From assembly GCF_965229915.1 (NCBI RefSeq), contig NZ_CBDDJZ010000001.1:1302001-1366000 (forward strand): DNA of 64,000 bases. The letters run 5' to 3'. This document shows, piece after piece, positions 28,184 through 36,495 of the stretch. Numbering within the stretch: position 1 is the stretch's first letter; each line of letters starts with the position of its first letter. Source of the DNA: Marinoscillum sp965229915 (GTDB lineage: Bacteria > Bacteroidota > Bacteroidia > Cytophagales > Cyclobacteriaceae). Made by a program: the position numbers and the translations under genes. The notes under the pieces were generated by a model. The model worked only from the letters and a program-made list of their open reading frames with translations, was not told the origin of the DNA and did not search any database.

Positions 28184-28608
28184 TTAATAGGTTTTGGTTT
28201 AATACTTCATTCACGCGTGGAGATTGGGGGTGCGTGGAAAGCTTAGGTGAGATCAATAGACGAGCTGTCTTAAATCCCGGTAGATGTTCACTTGGTTTTT
28301 CATGTTCACTTTTGGTTAAATTCAATCAGCTACCACAATCAAGAAGTCGCATGATTTGATTTTATAAAAGAACCAAGCTGCAAAGGCAAACCCAAAATGC
28401 AGGCTCAGAATATAGAAAATATTGGAGCTCAATCACTCCTTAAGCATTGTAATTCAGTCAATTACAGAATTTAAGAGACTTGAAAAATATAGAAAATATA
28501 TAGGTGCTATTTGCGGGGTATTTTGCTATTTATGCAAAAAGAGTAGCGAAATAACCAATGTTATTGCGGTATTTTTAATGAGGTGGGTGTTTACAGCAGA
28601 TTATGCAA
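28184..28608. other. Intergenic region between amylase and SusR-like regulator
   Basis: About 425 bases with no credible gene. On the minus strand a TTTGCCTTTGCAG box (about 28378-28390) resembles the one before the GH97 gene and may be the amylase promoter, leaving a leader of about 190 bases. Around 28500-28560 there is an AT-rich patch with TTTGCTATTTATGCAAA, a small dyad. No larger structure was seen. Confidence 0.4.
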
Positions 28609-30210
28609 TCAACTAGCCTGTATCTCCATAATCCGCTTTTCGAACTCTTCATTTGGAATGATAGACTTGCTCTTCACCCGGTTCTTGTAAGCATAAATGG
28701 TATTGACGGAGTAGCCTAAAATCTTTGCCATCTTATCACTGTCAGAAATTCCCATCCGGATGAGTGCGAAGATGCGAAGCTCCGTATTGAGGAGCTGATC
28801 CTTATCTAATACGACTCGATCCTCTTCTTTGAAAAAAGAATTGAATATCTCCACAAAATCGGGAAAGAGCTTCAAGAATACTTTATCAAAAGAATAATAA
28901 AGTTCCTCGCGCTCTTTCTTCAAGTCAATCTTGCTCATCACAAACCGGATATCTTCATACTTCTTTTGAATCAGCTTCTGATCAACCGAGCGCTTAAACT
29001 TCTCGATCTTCTCAATGTATTCCGAATTGATATTGAAATAATAACCGAGATATTCTTCTTTGATTTTATTCGCTTCAACCAGGTTGTTATTGGTTTCACT
29101 TAGGTGCAGGTTCTTATCCTGAATCACGCGATCCTTTCTGCGAAGTTTACGAAACTGGAGAAACGTGCTCACTGCAAAGAATATGGTCAGGATCGCTAAT
29201 AGGGTCAACCCAATGGAATATCCCAACAACGTCTTTCGTTGGTCATCAATGTAGTTGAGCCTGGCTGAGGCTATAATAGGCAATATGGCACCTACTTCAC
29301 TTTTTCGTTGTTTGGCACCATAGAAATTCGCATCATCCATGGAATGGTTAATGAACTTATAAGCAGCTTCAATTCTTCCCTGACGATAAAGCAAATCAGC
29401 GAGACTGGTCATTGCAGATGTCTCTTTGATGGCGGATTTAATATCCGAGATACAAGCCTCTGCCAGTAGGTTGATGGCCTGAGTGGTATCTCCTAACTTC
29501 AAGTGAAGGAAACTCAGCGTGGAGGCGGTGATTGCAAACTGATGATTGGTCAATTGAGCCTGCTGGTTCATCAGTTTGCTCAGGTAGTTTACCGCCTCGT
29601 CTGTACGCTCTACTCTGAGGTTATGCAAGCCTTTGAGGTAGAGAAAATTGTACGAATTTGGCTCAGACATATTCGTGGCAAACTCAATGTATTTATCTGC
29701 CATGGTCACATATCTCTTAGAATAATAGGGGTCTCTGTTGAAATCACTAATATCATAAAGCACTCGAGCCATCAACGCGTAGTAGTCAAGCTTGGTGTCA
29801 TCATCAAGATCACTAATTCGAACAGTATTGAGAGTATCAAATGTTTCTTTAAACATTCCGGCAGATAATGTGGTAAATCCCAGTTGAGTTTTTGCATAAC
29901 CTATTTTCCTGGGATCTGCTGTTTGATAACTCAGATCAATCAAACGCTGCGCATAAGTGAAAGCTGAATCGTATACAAAGCTTCGATATTCATTGTAGAG
30001 CTCATCTACAATCTCAAACCGGATCAGTAGATCCGCGTTTGGATTGGCGGCAAGTCGTTTCTTGAGCAAATTGATCTTTTGCTCCTTTAGAGCGACATAA
30101 GACTTCTTGTTCTCTAATACTTGATCCAACTGCTCCAGCTTACTTGTTTGCTGGGCATGCCCGACCCAAGTCATTAGGAACCCAATAAAAAGCAATGTAC
30201 CTCTTGGCAT
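28609..30210 (-). CDS. SusR-like TPR membrane regulator (DUF6377-type C-terminus)
   Basis: 533 residues: signal peptide, TPR-like helices (about 30-310), one membrane helix near residues 325-345 (LLGYSIGLTLLAILTIFFAV), a coiled coil, and a C-terminal helix-turn-helix (LRIFALIRMGISDSDKMAKI, then SVNTIYAYKNRVKSK). This is the layout of the DUF6377 group to which, as I recall, the Bacteroides starch regulator SusR belongs. It would sense maltooligosaccharides on the periplasmic side and activate the locus from the membrane. It lies upstream of the amylase and the sus operon, transcribed in the same direction. The name susR is an inference from layout and context. Confidence 0.75.
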   Translation of the reverse strand: MPRGTLLFIGFLMTWVGHAQQTSKLEQLDQVLENKKSYVALKEQKINLLKKRLAANPNADLLIRFEIVDELYNEYRSFVYDSAFTYAQRLIDLSYQTADPRKIGYAKTQLGFTTLSAGMFKETFDTLNTVRISDLDDDTKLDYYALMARVLYDISDFNRDPYYSKRYVTMADKYIEFATNMSEPNSYNFLYLKGLHNLRVERTDEAVNYLSKLMNQQAQLTNHQFAITASTLSFLHLKLGDTTQAINLLAEACISDIKSAIKETSAMTSLADLLYRQGRIEAAYKFINHSMDDANFYGAKQRKSEVGAILPIIASARLNYIDDQRKTLLGYSIGLTLLAILTIFFAVSTFLQFRKLRRKDRVIQDKNLHLSETNNNLVEANKIKEEYLGYYFNINSEYIEKIEKFKRSVDQKLIQKKYEDIRFVMSKIDLKKEREELYYSFDKVFLKLFPDFVEIFNSFFKEEDRVVLDKDQLLNTELRIFALIRMGISDSDKMAKILGYSVNTIYAYKNRVKSKSIIPNEEFEKRIMEIQAS

Positions 30211-30340
30211 AAAAATACTTCTTCAACTATCTGTGCCCTAAAGCTAATCAAATTGATGAATCAAGACTCTACTCATACTATCTCCTATTGTAAATGACCT
30301 CTACCCTGATTTTGGCAGTGAAACCAGGATATTGGTTGAA

Positions 30341-30375
30341 AGCACGTGCTGGTTTATGATCAGCTGTGTCAATAG
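30341..30375 (+). pseudogene. 3'-end remnant of the 13260-13976 secreted-protein gene
   Basis: These 35 bases match 13942-13976 with a single difference. They encode the same C-terminal residues and stop codon. No upstream part of the gene is present, so this is a fragment left by duplication and deletion or by a recombination end-point beside the tRNA gene. Confidence 0.7.
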
Positions 30376-30405
30376 TCTGAATAGCTGAATTTCACTTCAG
30401 GACAC

Positions 30406-30441
30406 AAAAAAAGACTGATCAGTAACTGACCAGCCTTTTTT
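30406..30441 (-). terminator. Terminator after tRNA-Leu
   Basis: On the minus strand a stem CTGGTCAG/CTGATCAG closes around TTA and is followed by TCTTTTTTTG. The one unusual pair is a G-U wobble in the minus RNA but an A-C mismatch in the plus RNA, so it fits use on the minus strand. Confidence 0.8.
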
Positions 30442-30444
30442 ATG

Positions 30445-30526
30445 TGCGCACGAAAGGAGTCGAACCTTCACGCCTTGCGGCACTGCCACCTGAAGACAGC
30501 GTGTATACCAATTTCACCACGTGCGC
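30445..30526 (-). tRNA. tRNA-Leu (anticodon CAG)
   Basis: The minus strand folds as a class II tRNA: acceptor GCGCACG/CGTGCGC, a Leu-type D-arm (GTGGTGAAATTGGTATACAC), anticodon stem CTGTC/GGCAG around loop TTCAGGT (anticodon CAG), a long variable arm with GCC/GGC, and a T-arm with GTTCGACTC. The discriminator is A. CCA is not encoded. A terminator follows at once. Confidence 0.95.
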
Positions 30527-30689
30527 GGATGAGATGGCAAAAGTACCGGCTAGAATTAAAAACTCGCTATAGAAGCTCACAATTTTTATAGAGACCTGTA
30601 ATTCCCTGGCTATCTACTCGCATTCAAATAGATTGGTAATGGGTTTATTCAAACTCACTAACTTAAATTCTCGTTAGCTTAGAGTAATT

Positions 30690-31469
30690 ATGATTTCGCT
30701 CCCTCTCCACATTCCCAAGTCGTCACGATACGTATTCATCCCAATCATTGGGTTAATGGTACTGGCTGTTGGTAGAGACCTTTTTTACTCCTTCAGTCAC
30801 CAAAGCAGTTTTTACCTTTCAGAATCCCTTTTATTCAATTCATTCTGGGCACTTTTCCTCCCCATTGTGCTACTTAGCAGAAGAGTTGCTGGACGCTTTC
30901 CTTCAGTTCATTATACAATAATCACGGTGGTACTGACCATGTTCCACATCACGTTATTCTCTTTTACGGTTTATGCGGTTTCTGGAATTTTCATGTACCA
31001 TACATTTAGTTTTTCAGGCGTTTTTGGAGAGAGTCTCAGCGATCACTGGCTGACATGCCTAATGGTGTACGGGGTTTTCCATTACCTTGAAAATGGTAGA
31101 CCAAAAACGAACCCGAATAGTCCTTCATTGACTATGATCAAGGTGAGTCATCTAAATCAAAACATTTTACTGCCTATCTCAGAAGTCCAATATGTCAAAA
31201 CAGAAAGGCCCTACATCGCCTTGGTCACTGCCGATAAGACTTATCTGTACAATGACACGCTCCATGGGTTCAAGGCCAAAATAGCGAGTGGAAACTTCCT
31301 ACAAATACACAAGAGTACTATCATCAATTCTGACTATGTACGTTCGTACACTTCCAGAAAGAACGGTGATCATGATGTGCAAATGATGAATGGTGATAAT
31401 GTGAGAGCTAGTCGCAATTATAGCCAGGAGTTTAAGTCCATAATCACTCACAGGATAGCCAGCATTTAA
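30690..31469 (+). CDS. LytTR-type DNA-binding regulator with four membrane helices
   Basis: 259 residues. The first about 140 form four membrane segments (FIPIIGLMVLAVGRDLFYSF onward). The C-terminal about 100 residues are a LytTR domain (ILLPISEVQYVKTERPYIAL, FLQIHKSTIINSDYVRSY, SRNYSQEF). Such membrane-bound LytTR proteins bind DNA directly and lack a receiver domain, so sensing would be through the membrane part. It is followed on the same strand by the dioxygenase-like and YceI lipoprotein genes, which may be its targets. Confidence 0.85.
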   Translation: MISLPLHIPKSSRYVFIPIIGLMVLAVGRDLFYSFSHQSSFYLSESLLFNSFWALFLPIVLLSRRVAGRFPSVHYTIITVVLTMFHITLFSFTVYAVSGIFMYHTFSFSGVFGESLSDHWLTCLMVYGVFHYLENGRPKTNPNSPSLTMIKVSHLNQNILLPISEVQYVKTERPYIALVTADKTYLYNDTLHGFKAKIASGNFLQIHKSTIINSDYVRSYTSRKNGDHDVQMMNGDNVRASRNYSQEFKSIITHRIASI

Positions 31470-31534
31470 CTCATCTTGGCCTATTCTCTGTGAAATTCGT
31501 GTCCTGTTGGCATTTTTCAGACGTACTTCATGGC

Positions 31535-32155
31535 ATGAAACAAATCATTAGTACAGCACTCCTTATCCTATCGATCTGGTCGTGCGCTCAAGAAAAACCA
31601 ACAAACTACCGACTTGTAGGTGGGCCTTGTGAAGGATGTGAGGCTATTTTCGAATACGGAGAGCGAAATCTAACGTCCATTGACACACTTCCGGATTTCA
31701 ATGAAAAAGGTCCAAAAATCAAAATTAGTGGAACAGTGTATCAAATAGATGGAAAAACACCAGCGGCAGGGGTCATCATTTACGTCCATCATACCAATCA
31801 GGACGGATACTACCCACCGGCCAAGGATGCTCAAGGATGGGGAAGACGCCATGGGAGAATTCGCGGCTGGATGAAAACCAATCAAGCCGGTCAGTATGAA
31901 TACTACACCTTAAGACCAGCTCCATATCCAGGAAGGACAGACCCCATGCACATTCACTACACCATATTGGAACCCAATGGGAAGTACTATTGGATTCACG
32001 ACGTAGTGTTCAAGGGTGACCCTCGTCTAAAAGATTATGATGGTAGCATAGCACGAGGCGGAAATGGACTCGTGGAGCTGAAACCACAAGGCAACCTGCT
32101 TGTCGGCAACAGGGATGTTATTTTAGGCAAAAATGTGAATGACTATGAGAGGTGA
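31535..32155 (+). CDS. Exported intradiol ring-cleavage dioxygenase-like lipoprotein
   Basis: The Met at 31535 starts a lipoprotein signal (LLILSIWSCAQE). The 206-residue protein has the protocatechuate 3,4-dioxygenase-type beta-sandwich: ISGTVYQIDGKTPAAGVIIY, YVHHTNQDGYYPP with the first ligand Tyr, GQYEYYTLRPAPYPG with the second, and the DPMHIHYTI segment with two His. The four expected Fe(III) ligands are therefore present. Export as a lipoprotein is unusual for catechol degradation and is typical of a poorly characterised Bacteroidota subgroup. It overlaps the YceI gene by 17 bases. Confidence 0.82.
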   Translation: MKQIISTALLILSIWSCAQEKPTNYRLVGGPCEGCEAIFEYGERNLTSIDTLPDFNEKGPKIKISGTVYQIDGKTPAAGVIIYVHHTNQDGYYPPAKDAQGWGRRHGRIRGWMKTNQAGQYEYYTLRPAPYPGRTDPMHIHYTILEPNGKYYWIHDVVFKGDPRLKDYDGSIARGGNGLVELKPQGNLLVGNRDVILGKNVNDYER

Positions 32156-32753
32156 GTGGGTAGTTGCATTGGTCATTTTGGTGTCCTGCTCGAGCGCATC
32201 ACAGTCAGCAGAACCGCCGACTCAAAAAGCTGATTCCATCATAATATCCGATACATTGGAGATAAACCTGGCTAGGTCTATATTGCATTGGAAAGGCACC
32301 AAAATGCGTGGTTTGGGGAAGCATGAAGGTATTATAAACCTTTCAGGCGCTAGCTTATTGACTCAAGGTGATCGACTCGTTGGAGGAAGTTTCACCATCG
32401 ATATGACCTCCATCCAGGTGACCGATATACCGGCCCATGAGACAGTCCCTAGAAGACGTTTGGTCAATCACCTGAAAAGTGAAGACTTCTTTGATGTGGC
32501 GAATTATCCCGTTTCCAGATTAGAAATCGCTGTGGTAAATCCAATTGGTGACAGTCTTCAGATTACTGGTAATCTGACCATTAAGGAGATAACGAAACCC
32601 ATCACTTTTAATGCTTTCAAGCAGAAAAATGAGTTGACTGCTCTAATCGTTTTTGACCGATTCCGCTGGAATGTGGCTTATGAAGGGAACTTAATCGATC
32701 GAACGTTGGTGGATCCTAAAATAGAATTGAAAGTAATTTTAAAAATGGAATAA
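32139..32753 (+). CDS. YceI-family lipoprotein
   Basis: 204 residues; a second Met two codons in is an alternative start. A lipoprotein signal (VALVILVSCSSASQ) precedes the YceI lipocalin-like barrel: ARSILHWKGTKMRGLGKHEG, VGGSFTIDMTSIQV, HLKSEDFFDVANYP, ITGNLTIKEITKPITF. YceI proteins bind isoprenoid-like molecules in the periplasm. The 17-base overlap with the dioxygenase-like gene indicates coupled translation and perhaps a shared lipophilic aromatic substrate, which is inference. Confidence 0.88.
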   Translation: MTMRGEWVVALVILVSCSSASQSAEPPTQKADSIIISDTLEINLARSILHWKGTKMRGLGKHEGIINLSGASLLTQGDRLVGGSFTIDMTSIQVTDIPAHETVPRRRLVNHLKSEDFFDVANYPVSRLEIAVVNPIGDSLQITGNLTIKEITKPITFNAFKQKNELTALIVFDRFRWNVAYEGNLIDRTLVDPKIELKVILKME

Positions 32754-32754
32754 A

Positions 32755-32883
32755 AGAGGCCGTCTCAAAAGTGAACCAATCTCGATAATTGTCACATTGA
32801 GCTTGTCGAAATGTAGTTAATAGCACGATAATTGGTCGACAGGCTCAACCTGGCATTCGGAATTACTTTTGAGACAAACCTCT
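32755..32883. repeat. Nested inverted-repeat element between convergent yceI and rtcB
   Basis: Outer arms at 32755-32772 and 32865-32883 share ACTTTTGAGAC...CCTCT when one is reverse-complemented. Inner arms TTGAGCTTGTCGA and its near complement (GTCGACAGGCTCAA) form a second stem. Similar TTGAGCTTGTCGA hairpins are common intergenic repeats in Bacteroidota. It fills the whole gap between two convergent genes and can end both transcripts. Confidence 0.65.
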
Positions 32884-32885
32884 TC

Positions 32886-34307
32886 TTAGTCTCGCTGAGC
32901 AAATTCATTGCCCCCACACATTCTCACCACTTTCGGAGTGAACGTTCCTAGTACATCCACCAGATCTACTTGCTGCTTCATTACTTGATGAATGTCTTTG
33001 TAGGCCTGTGGTGCTTCATCCAAACCAGATCCAATCACTGTCACACCAGCTTTTTTGAGATGATTTCTCACCTCATCCTTGGATAGACTTTGCTTGGCTC
33101 TTGTTCTGGACATCACCCTACCAGCTCCATGCGATGCGGAATTGATGGAAGCTTTTTCCCCTTTTCCTCTCACAATAAAACCTGGTGCTGTCATCGATCC
33201 TGGGATTATTCCCAGCACGCCTTTACCTGCCGGTGTTGCTCCTTTTCTATGGACGATGATCTCCTCACCTTCTGCATCCTGCTCTTTCCAGGCAAAGTTG
33301 TGATGGTTCTCAACCATCGCTAGAGGCTGTTCTCCCAAAGCTTTTGCCATTCGTTCGTGGATCTGATGATGACAGGCCGACGCATAATCCCCAGCCAGAT
33401 TCATCGCAATCCAGTACTCCTGACCATCTTCGGTATCCAAATCCAGCCATGCTAAATGTTTCGCTTCCGAAGGAAGTTTACACTTATCCATAGCCAGCTT
33501 GGTATAGTGTCGGGCGATGTTTGCACCCAACCCCCTAGAACCTGAGTGTGACAATACCGCCAGGTATTTACCCTTTGGCAATTTCAAGTCATTCTCATCA
33601 CTTAGCAGCTCCGCCACACCAAACTCTACGAAGTGGTTTCCTCCTCCTGATGAACCGATTTGCGAGTACGCTCTATCCTTCAAGGATTTCAGAATATTGA
33701 TCTCACCGAAAGACTTGTTTTCCAAGACCTCATGATCCATCGGTCTCCTAAAAGTCGCGTTTCCAAACCGCGAATTATCCTCCAATAGCTGCTTGAAGTC
33801 AGAAACTGCATCATATGAAAACAATGGCGGCAGGTCATAAAGGGTCATACACATTCTACAACCAATATCTACTCCTACTCCATATGGAATCACAGCATTT
33901 TTAGTCGCCAAGACACCACCAATCGGCAGCCCATAACCTTGATGTGCATCCGCCATTAAGGCTCCAGAGTGTGTCACTGGCAATTTCATCGCCACTTCCA
34001 TCTGATGGACCGCACCCTGCTCGATTCCTTCAGCACCGTAGGTTTGATACGGAATTCTTGAAGCATTCAACTCTAGCGTTTTGTTGTGTTCAGTTTTGAT
34101 AATCAAACCTTTAGCAACAGCTCCTAGCTTTTCATGCTTCTGATAGAATGCCGGATTTTCCAACACTCGCTGCAAAAGCTCTAGCTTATGCTTCTTACTC
34201 TTTCCTTTGAAATGAGCCTCCAACACTTTCATGGCCGTCCCGATTACTTTTCCTTCCGGGTAACCAAGTTGTCTCAGCTCTTTTCCTGTCAACTTTGTGG
34301 TTGCCAT
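32886..34307 (-). CDS. rtcB: RtcB RNA ligase
   Basis: 473 residues, full length. RtcB joins 2',3'-cyclic phosphate or 3'-phosphate ends to 5'-OH ends through a guanylated His with Mn2+. Signature segments are all present: GVGVDIGCRMCMTLYDLP (Asp and Cys ligands), SSGGGNHFVEFG, LSHSGSRGLG, HNFAWKE and HRKGATPAGKGVLGIIPG with the His expected to carry GMP. The C-terminus keeps SLSKDEVR and YKDI. It is the last gene of an SPFH-TPR-RtcB operon and overlaps the TPR gene's stop by 19 bases. tRNA-like modules lie upstream on the same strand. A repair role for cleaved tRNA is the natural reading. Confidence 0.95.
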   Translation of the reverse strand: MATTKLTGKELRQLGYPEGKVIGTAMKVLEAHFKGKSKKHKLELLQRVLENPAFYQKHEKLGAVAKGLIIKTEHNKTLELNASRIPYQTYGAEGIEQGAVHQMEVAMKLPVTHSGALMADAHQGYGLPIGGVLATKNAVIPYGVGVDIGCRMCMTLYDLPPLFSYDAVSDFKQLLEDNSRFGNATFRRPMDHEVLENKSFGEINILKSLKDRAYSQIGSSGGGNHFVEFGVAELLSDENDLKLPKGKYLAVLSHSGSRGLGANIARHYTKLAMDKCKLPSEAKHLAWLDLDTEDGQEYWIAMNLAGDYASACHHQIHERMAKALGEQPLAMVENHHNFAWKEQDAEGEEIIVHRKGATPAGKGVLGIIPGSMTAPGFIVRGKGEKASINSASHGAGRVMSRTRAKQSLSKDEVRNHLKKAGVTVIGSGLDEAPQAYKDIHQVMKQQVDLVDVLGTFTPKVVRMCGGNEFAQRD

Positions 34308-34813
34308 TTTCTAAATATTGTTTTGAATCGCTTCATGCGAATTCGTTTTACATCTTTTTTCAACTCTGCTGAGTCGTCATTGTCGGTGGATTCCATCATT
34401 GCAATACGGTATTCTTTCATCGCATTGATATAATCCCCAAGCTTCTCATAAACTACTCCGAGTTTCTTTCGAAGCATTACCTGATCAAGACTTTCAACAG
34501 TTAGAGCTTTAATCAATATATTCTTTGCATACTGATAGCGTTTTGCATTAATATGGATATCCACTAAATCACCATAAGCATCTTCATACTCAGGGTCAAA
34601 TTTGATTGTCAGCATATAATGACGCTCCGCTCTTAATTTATTGACACTGTAATAATTAAAGAACCAGGCCAATGTATAATGCAGTTTGGGATAACCAGGC
34701 TCTTCGTATAAACCTGATTGAAGCAAGTCATAAGCTTGTTGATAATTCCCATCAAAGACTGCATCTTCTGCTATATTGATTAAATCCTCTAGACTTTGAT
34801 CTACAATTTTCAT
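34289..34813 (-). CDS. TPR protein of the RtcB operon
   Basis: I choose Met at 34813 (MKIVDQSLEDLINIAEDAV), since the upstream extension to 34873 reads through an intercistronic hairpin. The 174-residue protein is almost wholly TPR-like helices (NYQQAYDLLQSGLYEEPGYP, KRYQYAKNILIKALTVESLD, LGVVYEKLGDYINAMKEYRI) with a basic tail (KKDVKRIRMKRFKTIFRKW). It has no signal peptide. It may bridge the SPFH scaffold and RtcB, and the basic tail could touch RNA, which is inference. Its end overlaps rtcB by 19 bases. Confidence 0.8.
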   Translation of the reverse strand: MKIVDQSLEDLINIAEDAVFDGNYQQAYDLLQSGLYEEPGYPKLHYTLAWFFNYYSVNKLRAERHYMLTIKFDPEYEDAYGDLVDIHINAKRYQYAKNILIKALTVESLDQVMLRKKLGVVYEKLGDYINAMKEYRIAMMESTDNDDSAELKKDVKRIRMKRFKTIFRKWQPQS

Positions 34814-34829
34814 TTTAGTATTAGGTTTT

Positions 34830-34871
34830 GGTGAAGCATCACCCTTCGAGTACCTCGGGGTGACAATCACC
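34830..34871 (-). repeat. Intercistronic nested hairpin between SPFH and TPR genes
   Basis: Outer arms GGTGA/TCACC and inner arms TCACCC/GGGGTGA form a nested stem around a TTCGAG loop, directly after the SPFH stop codon and before the TPR start. It could protect the upstream mRNA or tune downstream expression. It resembles the dispersed Bacteroidota hairpin at 36141. Confidence 0.5.
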
Positions 34872-34872
34872 A

Positions 34873-35988
34873 TTACTTAGCTGGAGCGAAAATCTCTCGG
34901 AGCTGGTTGACCACATGTCCGTTTCCGGAAACGGTGATCTGACCAATTTTCTCAGCGATCTTTTCTACATACTCCATCTCTTTGAGTTTCCACAACATTT
35001 CATTGTCTTCCATCAATTTTGCAGTGTTGAGCAAGCTTCGGGTAGAAGCTGTTTCTTCCCGTCTCATGATCACATTGGCCTGCGCTTTTTTCTGCGCCAC
35101 CAATACTTGATTCATGATTTCTTTCACCTCGCCTGGCAAGATGATATCTCTCACACCACAATCTTGCACCACAACTCCAAGATCCGCAGCTTTCGCCTGA
35201 ATCTCTTTCATCACGTATGCTGAAATGGATTCCTTTCTTTCAAGGGTTTCATCCAGCGTGTAGGTTCCAATAAAGTCTCGAAGCGCCAGCTGCACCAACA
35301 CATAGAGTTGTTTTTCATAGTCTTTGTTGTCAATGACAGCTTTTGTCACATCATTGACTTTGTATTGCACCATGAAGTTCACTCGAAGTGCAGCCTTATC
35401 TCCAGTCAGGATTTCCTGACCATTGATTTCCATTTGCCTACTTCTCAGATCCACTTTCACCACTTTTATTGGGATACTGTTTTTCCAAAAGTAGTAGGCA
35501 CCTGCACCTAGCTCCCTATCGAATTTACCGTCCACGAAAAGCATTCCCTTTTCATAATCCTCTACTGTAAGAATTCGGACATACCGCGCTACTTCTACTT
35601 TTTCCAAAATAGCGATTGGCACATCTTCTTTGATATCGACAGAAGTCAAATCCAGGATTTGAAATCTGAAAGCAATCAATCCTTTCCAGTAGGCATATCG
35701 ACCTGGGATCAAGACATGTTTGAAGTTGTCATTTTCATAAACCAGGCATAGCTCACCATCTTTTACATTCACAATGTCCAATAGTGATGCTAGCTCCTCA
35801 TCCTTGAGCAAAACATCCAGGTTTACTGGCGCGTAAAATGGCTGAGCCATATTGAACTCACGAACTGTCTCCCATGGAGACAACCAGTAAACACCTGCTG
35901 TGATTACTCGCTGGTAATCACCTCCGCGAAACACTAGTCCCACGTAGCCTACGTTGATTTTTACTCGATTCAACATTTGTTTACTCAT
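34873..35988 (-). CDS. Soluble SPFH/Band-7 (slipin-like) protein of the RtcB operon
   Basis: 371 residues. Before the SPFH domain (about 120-330) there are three short repeats of one pattern, near residues 14-42, 76-105 and 146-174 (YQRVITAGVYWLSPW, FKHVLIPGRYAYWK, FDRELGAGAYYFWK). The SPFH core has KAALRVNFMVQYKVND, VQLALRDFIGTYTLDETL and DCGVRDIILPGEVKEIMNQV. An Ala/Glu-rich helix follows. No N-terminal membrane hairpin is present, unlike classic slipins. SPFH proteins assemble into ring or cage scaffolds. Comparative genomics (Burroughs and Aravind 2016, from memory) linked SPFH proteins in RNA-repair loci to a tRNA-like RNA, which fits the array upstream. Confidence 0.9.
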   Translation of the reverse strand: MSKQMLNRVKINVGYVGLVFRGGDYQRVITAGVYWLSPWETVREFNMAQPFYAPVNLDVLLKDEELASLLDIVNVKDGELCLVYENDNFKHVLIPGRYAYWKGLIAFRFQILDLTSVDIKEDVPIAILEKVEVARYVRILTVEDYEKGMLFVDGKFDRELGAGAYYFWKNSIPIKVVKVDLRSRQMEINGQEILTGDKAALRVNFMVQYKVNDVTKAVIDNKDYEKQLYVLVQLALRDFIGTYTLDETLERKESISAYVMKEIQAKAADLGVVVQDCGVRDIILPGEVKEIMNQVLVAQKKAQANVIMRREETASTRSLLNTAKLMEDNEMLWKLKEMEYVEKIAEKIGQITVSGNGHVVNQLREIFAPAK

Positions 35989-36029
35989 TTAAAAAATTAC
36001 ACATGTGATTCTCGCTACTTGCAAGAATC

Positions 36030-36067
36030 GAATTTGATTTACCCCTTCCCTAAAGGGTGTCAAATTC
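36030..36067. promoter_or_regulatory. Hairpin just upstream of the SPFH gene
   Basis: GAATTTGA (36030-36037) pairs with TCAAATTC (36060-36067), enclosing a smaller ACCC/GGGT stem. It lies 42 bases before the SPFH start on the minus strand, so it would be in the operon's 5' leader. Confidence 0.45.
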
Positions 36068-36140
36068 AATTTGGGACCTCATGAGGTTGAACTATTCACC
36101 TTCAGAGCTATCACTGTTGGCCAATAATATTTTATCCACA

Positions 36141-36197
36141 TTGTCATTCTGACGATAGGAAGAATCTTTATAGATCCTTCATTCTTCAGGATGACAA
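36141..36197. repeat. Dispersed-type intergenic hairpin repeat
   Basis: TTGTCATTCTGA (36141-36152) and TCAGGATGACAA (36186-36197) are complementary with one G-T pair, and inner AGAAT/ATTCT arms continue the stem. The arm sequence is of a type found many times in Bacteroidota intergenic regions. Confidence 0.6.
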
Positions 36198-36495
36198 AAC
36201 GTTTTCATATAAAAGAAAATGATCTCAGTGTTCCATCCGAAAATTTGGCGGAGTGTCAAATTGAGTAGGTATTTCAATGGACAGTTCATTCCTACTTCTC
36301 CTCCCTGCTCATCAACTACACAGAAGCAATCCTGAAGTACCCACTGGTCAACCCACGGTATCCTTTACACTCAAAGCCATTTCCAGACTTTTTATGAGTA
36401 CATGACGGTGAAACCCCTGAGGGTTAATCTCATAAGGATCACTGCGATCATTTTCTATGGTATCTTTTGTAGAGTAGACTTCTCTTTTAAATCAA
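36198..36495. other. Gap between dispersed hairpin and tRNA-like array
   Basis: About 300 bases with no gene I can support. There is a small AACCC/GGGTT hairpin near 36413-36427. The promoter of the SPFH-TPR-RtcB operon may lie here if the array is a separate transcript. I see no clear box. Confidence 0.35.

Larger units (their letters stand above)
30211..30444. other. Intergenic stretch between SusR-like gene and tRNA-Leu
   Basis: About 230 bases with no intact gene. It holds the 35-base remnant at 30341-30375 and the tRNA terminator. The SusR-like gene's promoter (leftwards) must lie here. I could not pick a box with confidence. Confidence 0.4.

Noticed and set aside
36141..36197. Hairpin as a terminator of the tRNA-like array
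   Set aside because: No T-tract follows on the minus strand, and the arm sequence fits a dispersed repeat.
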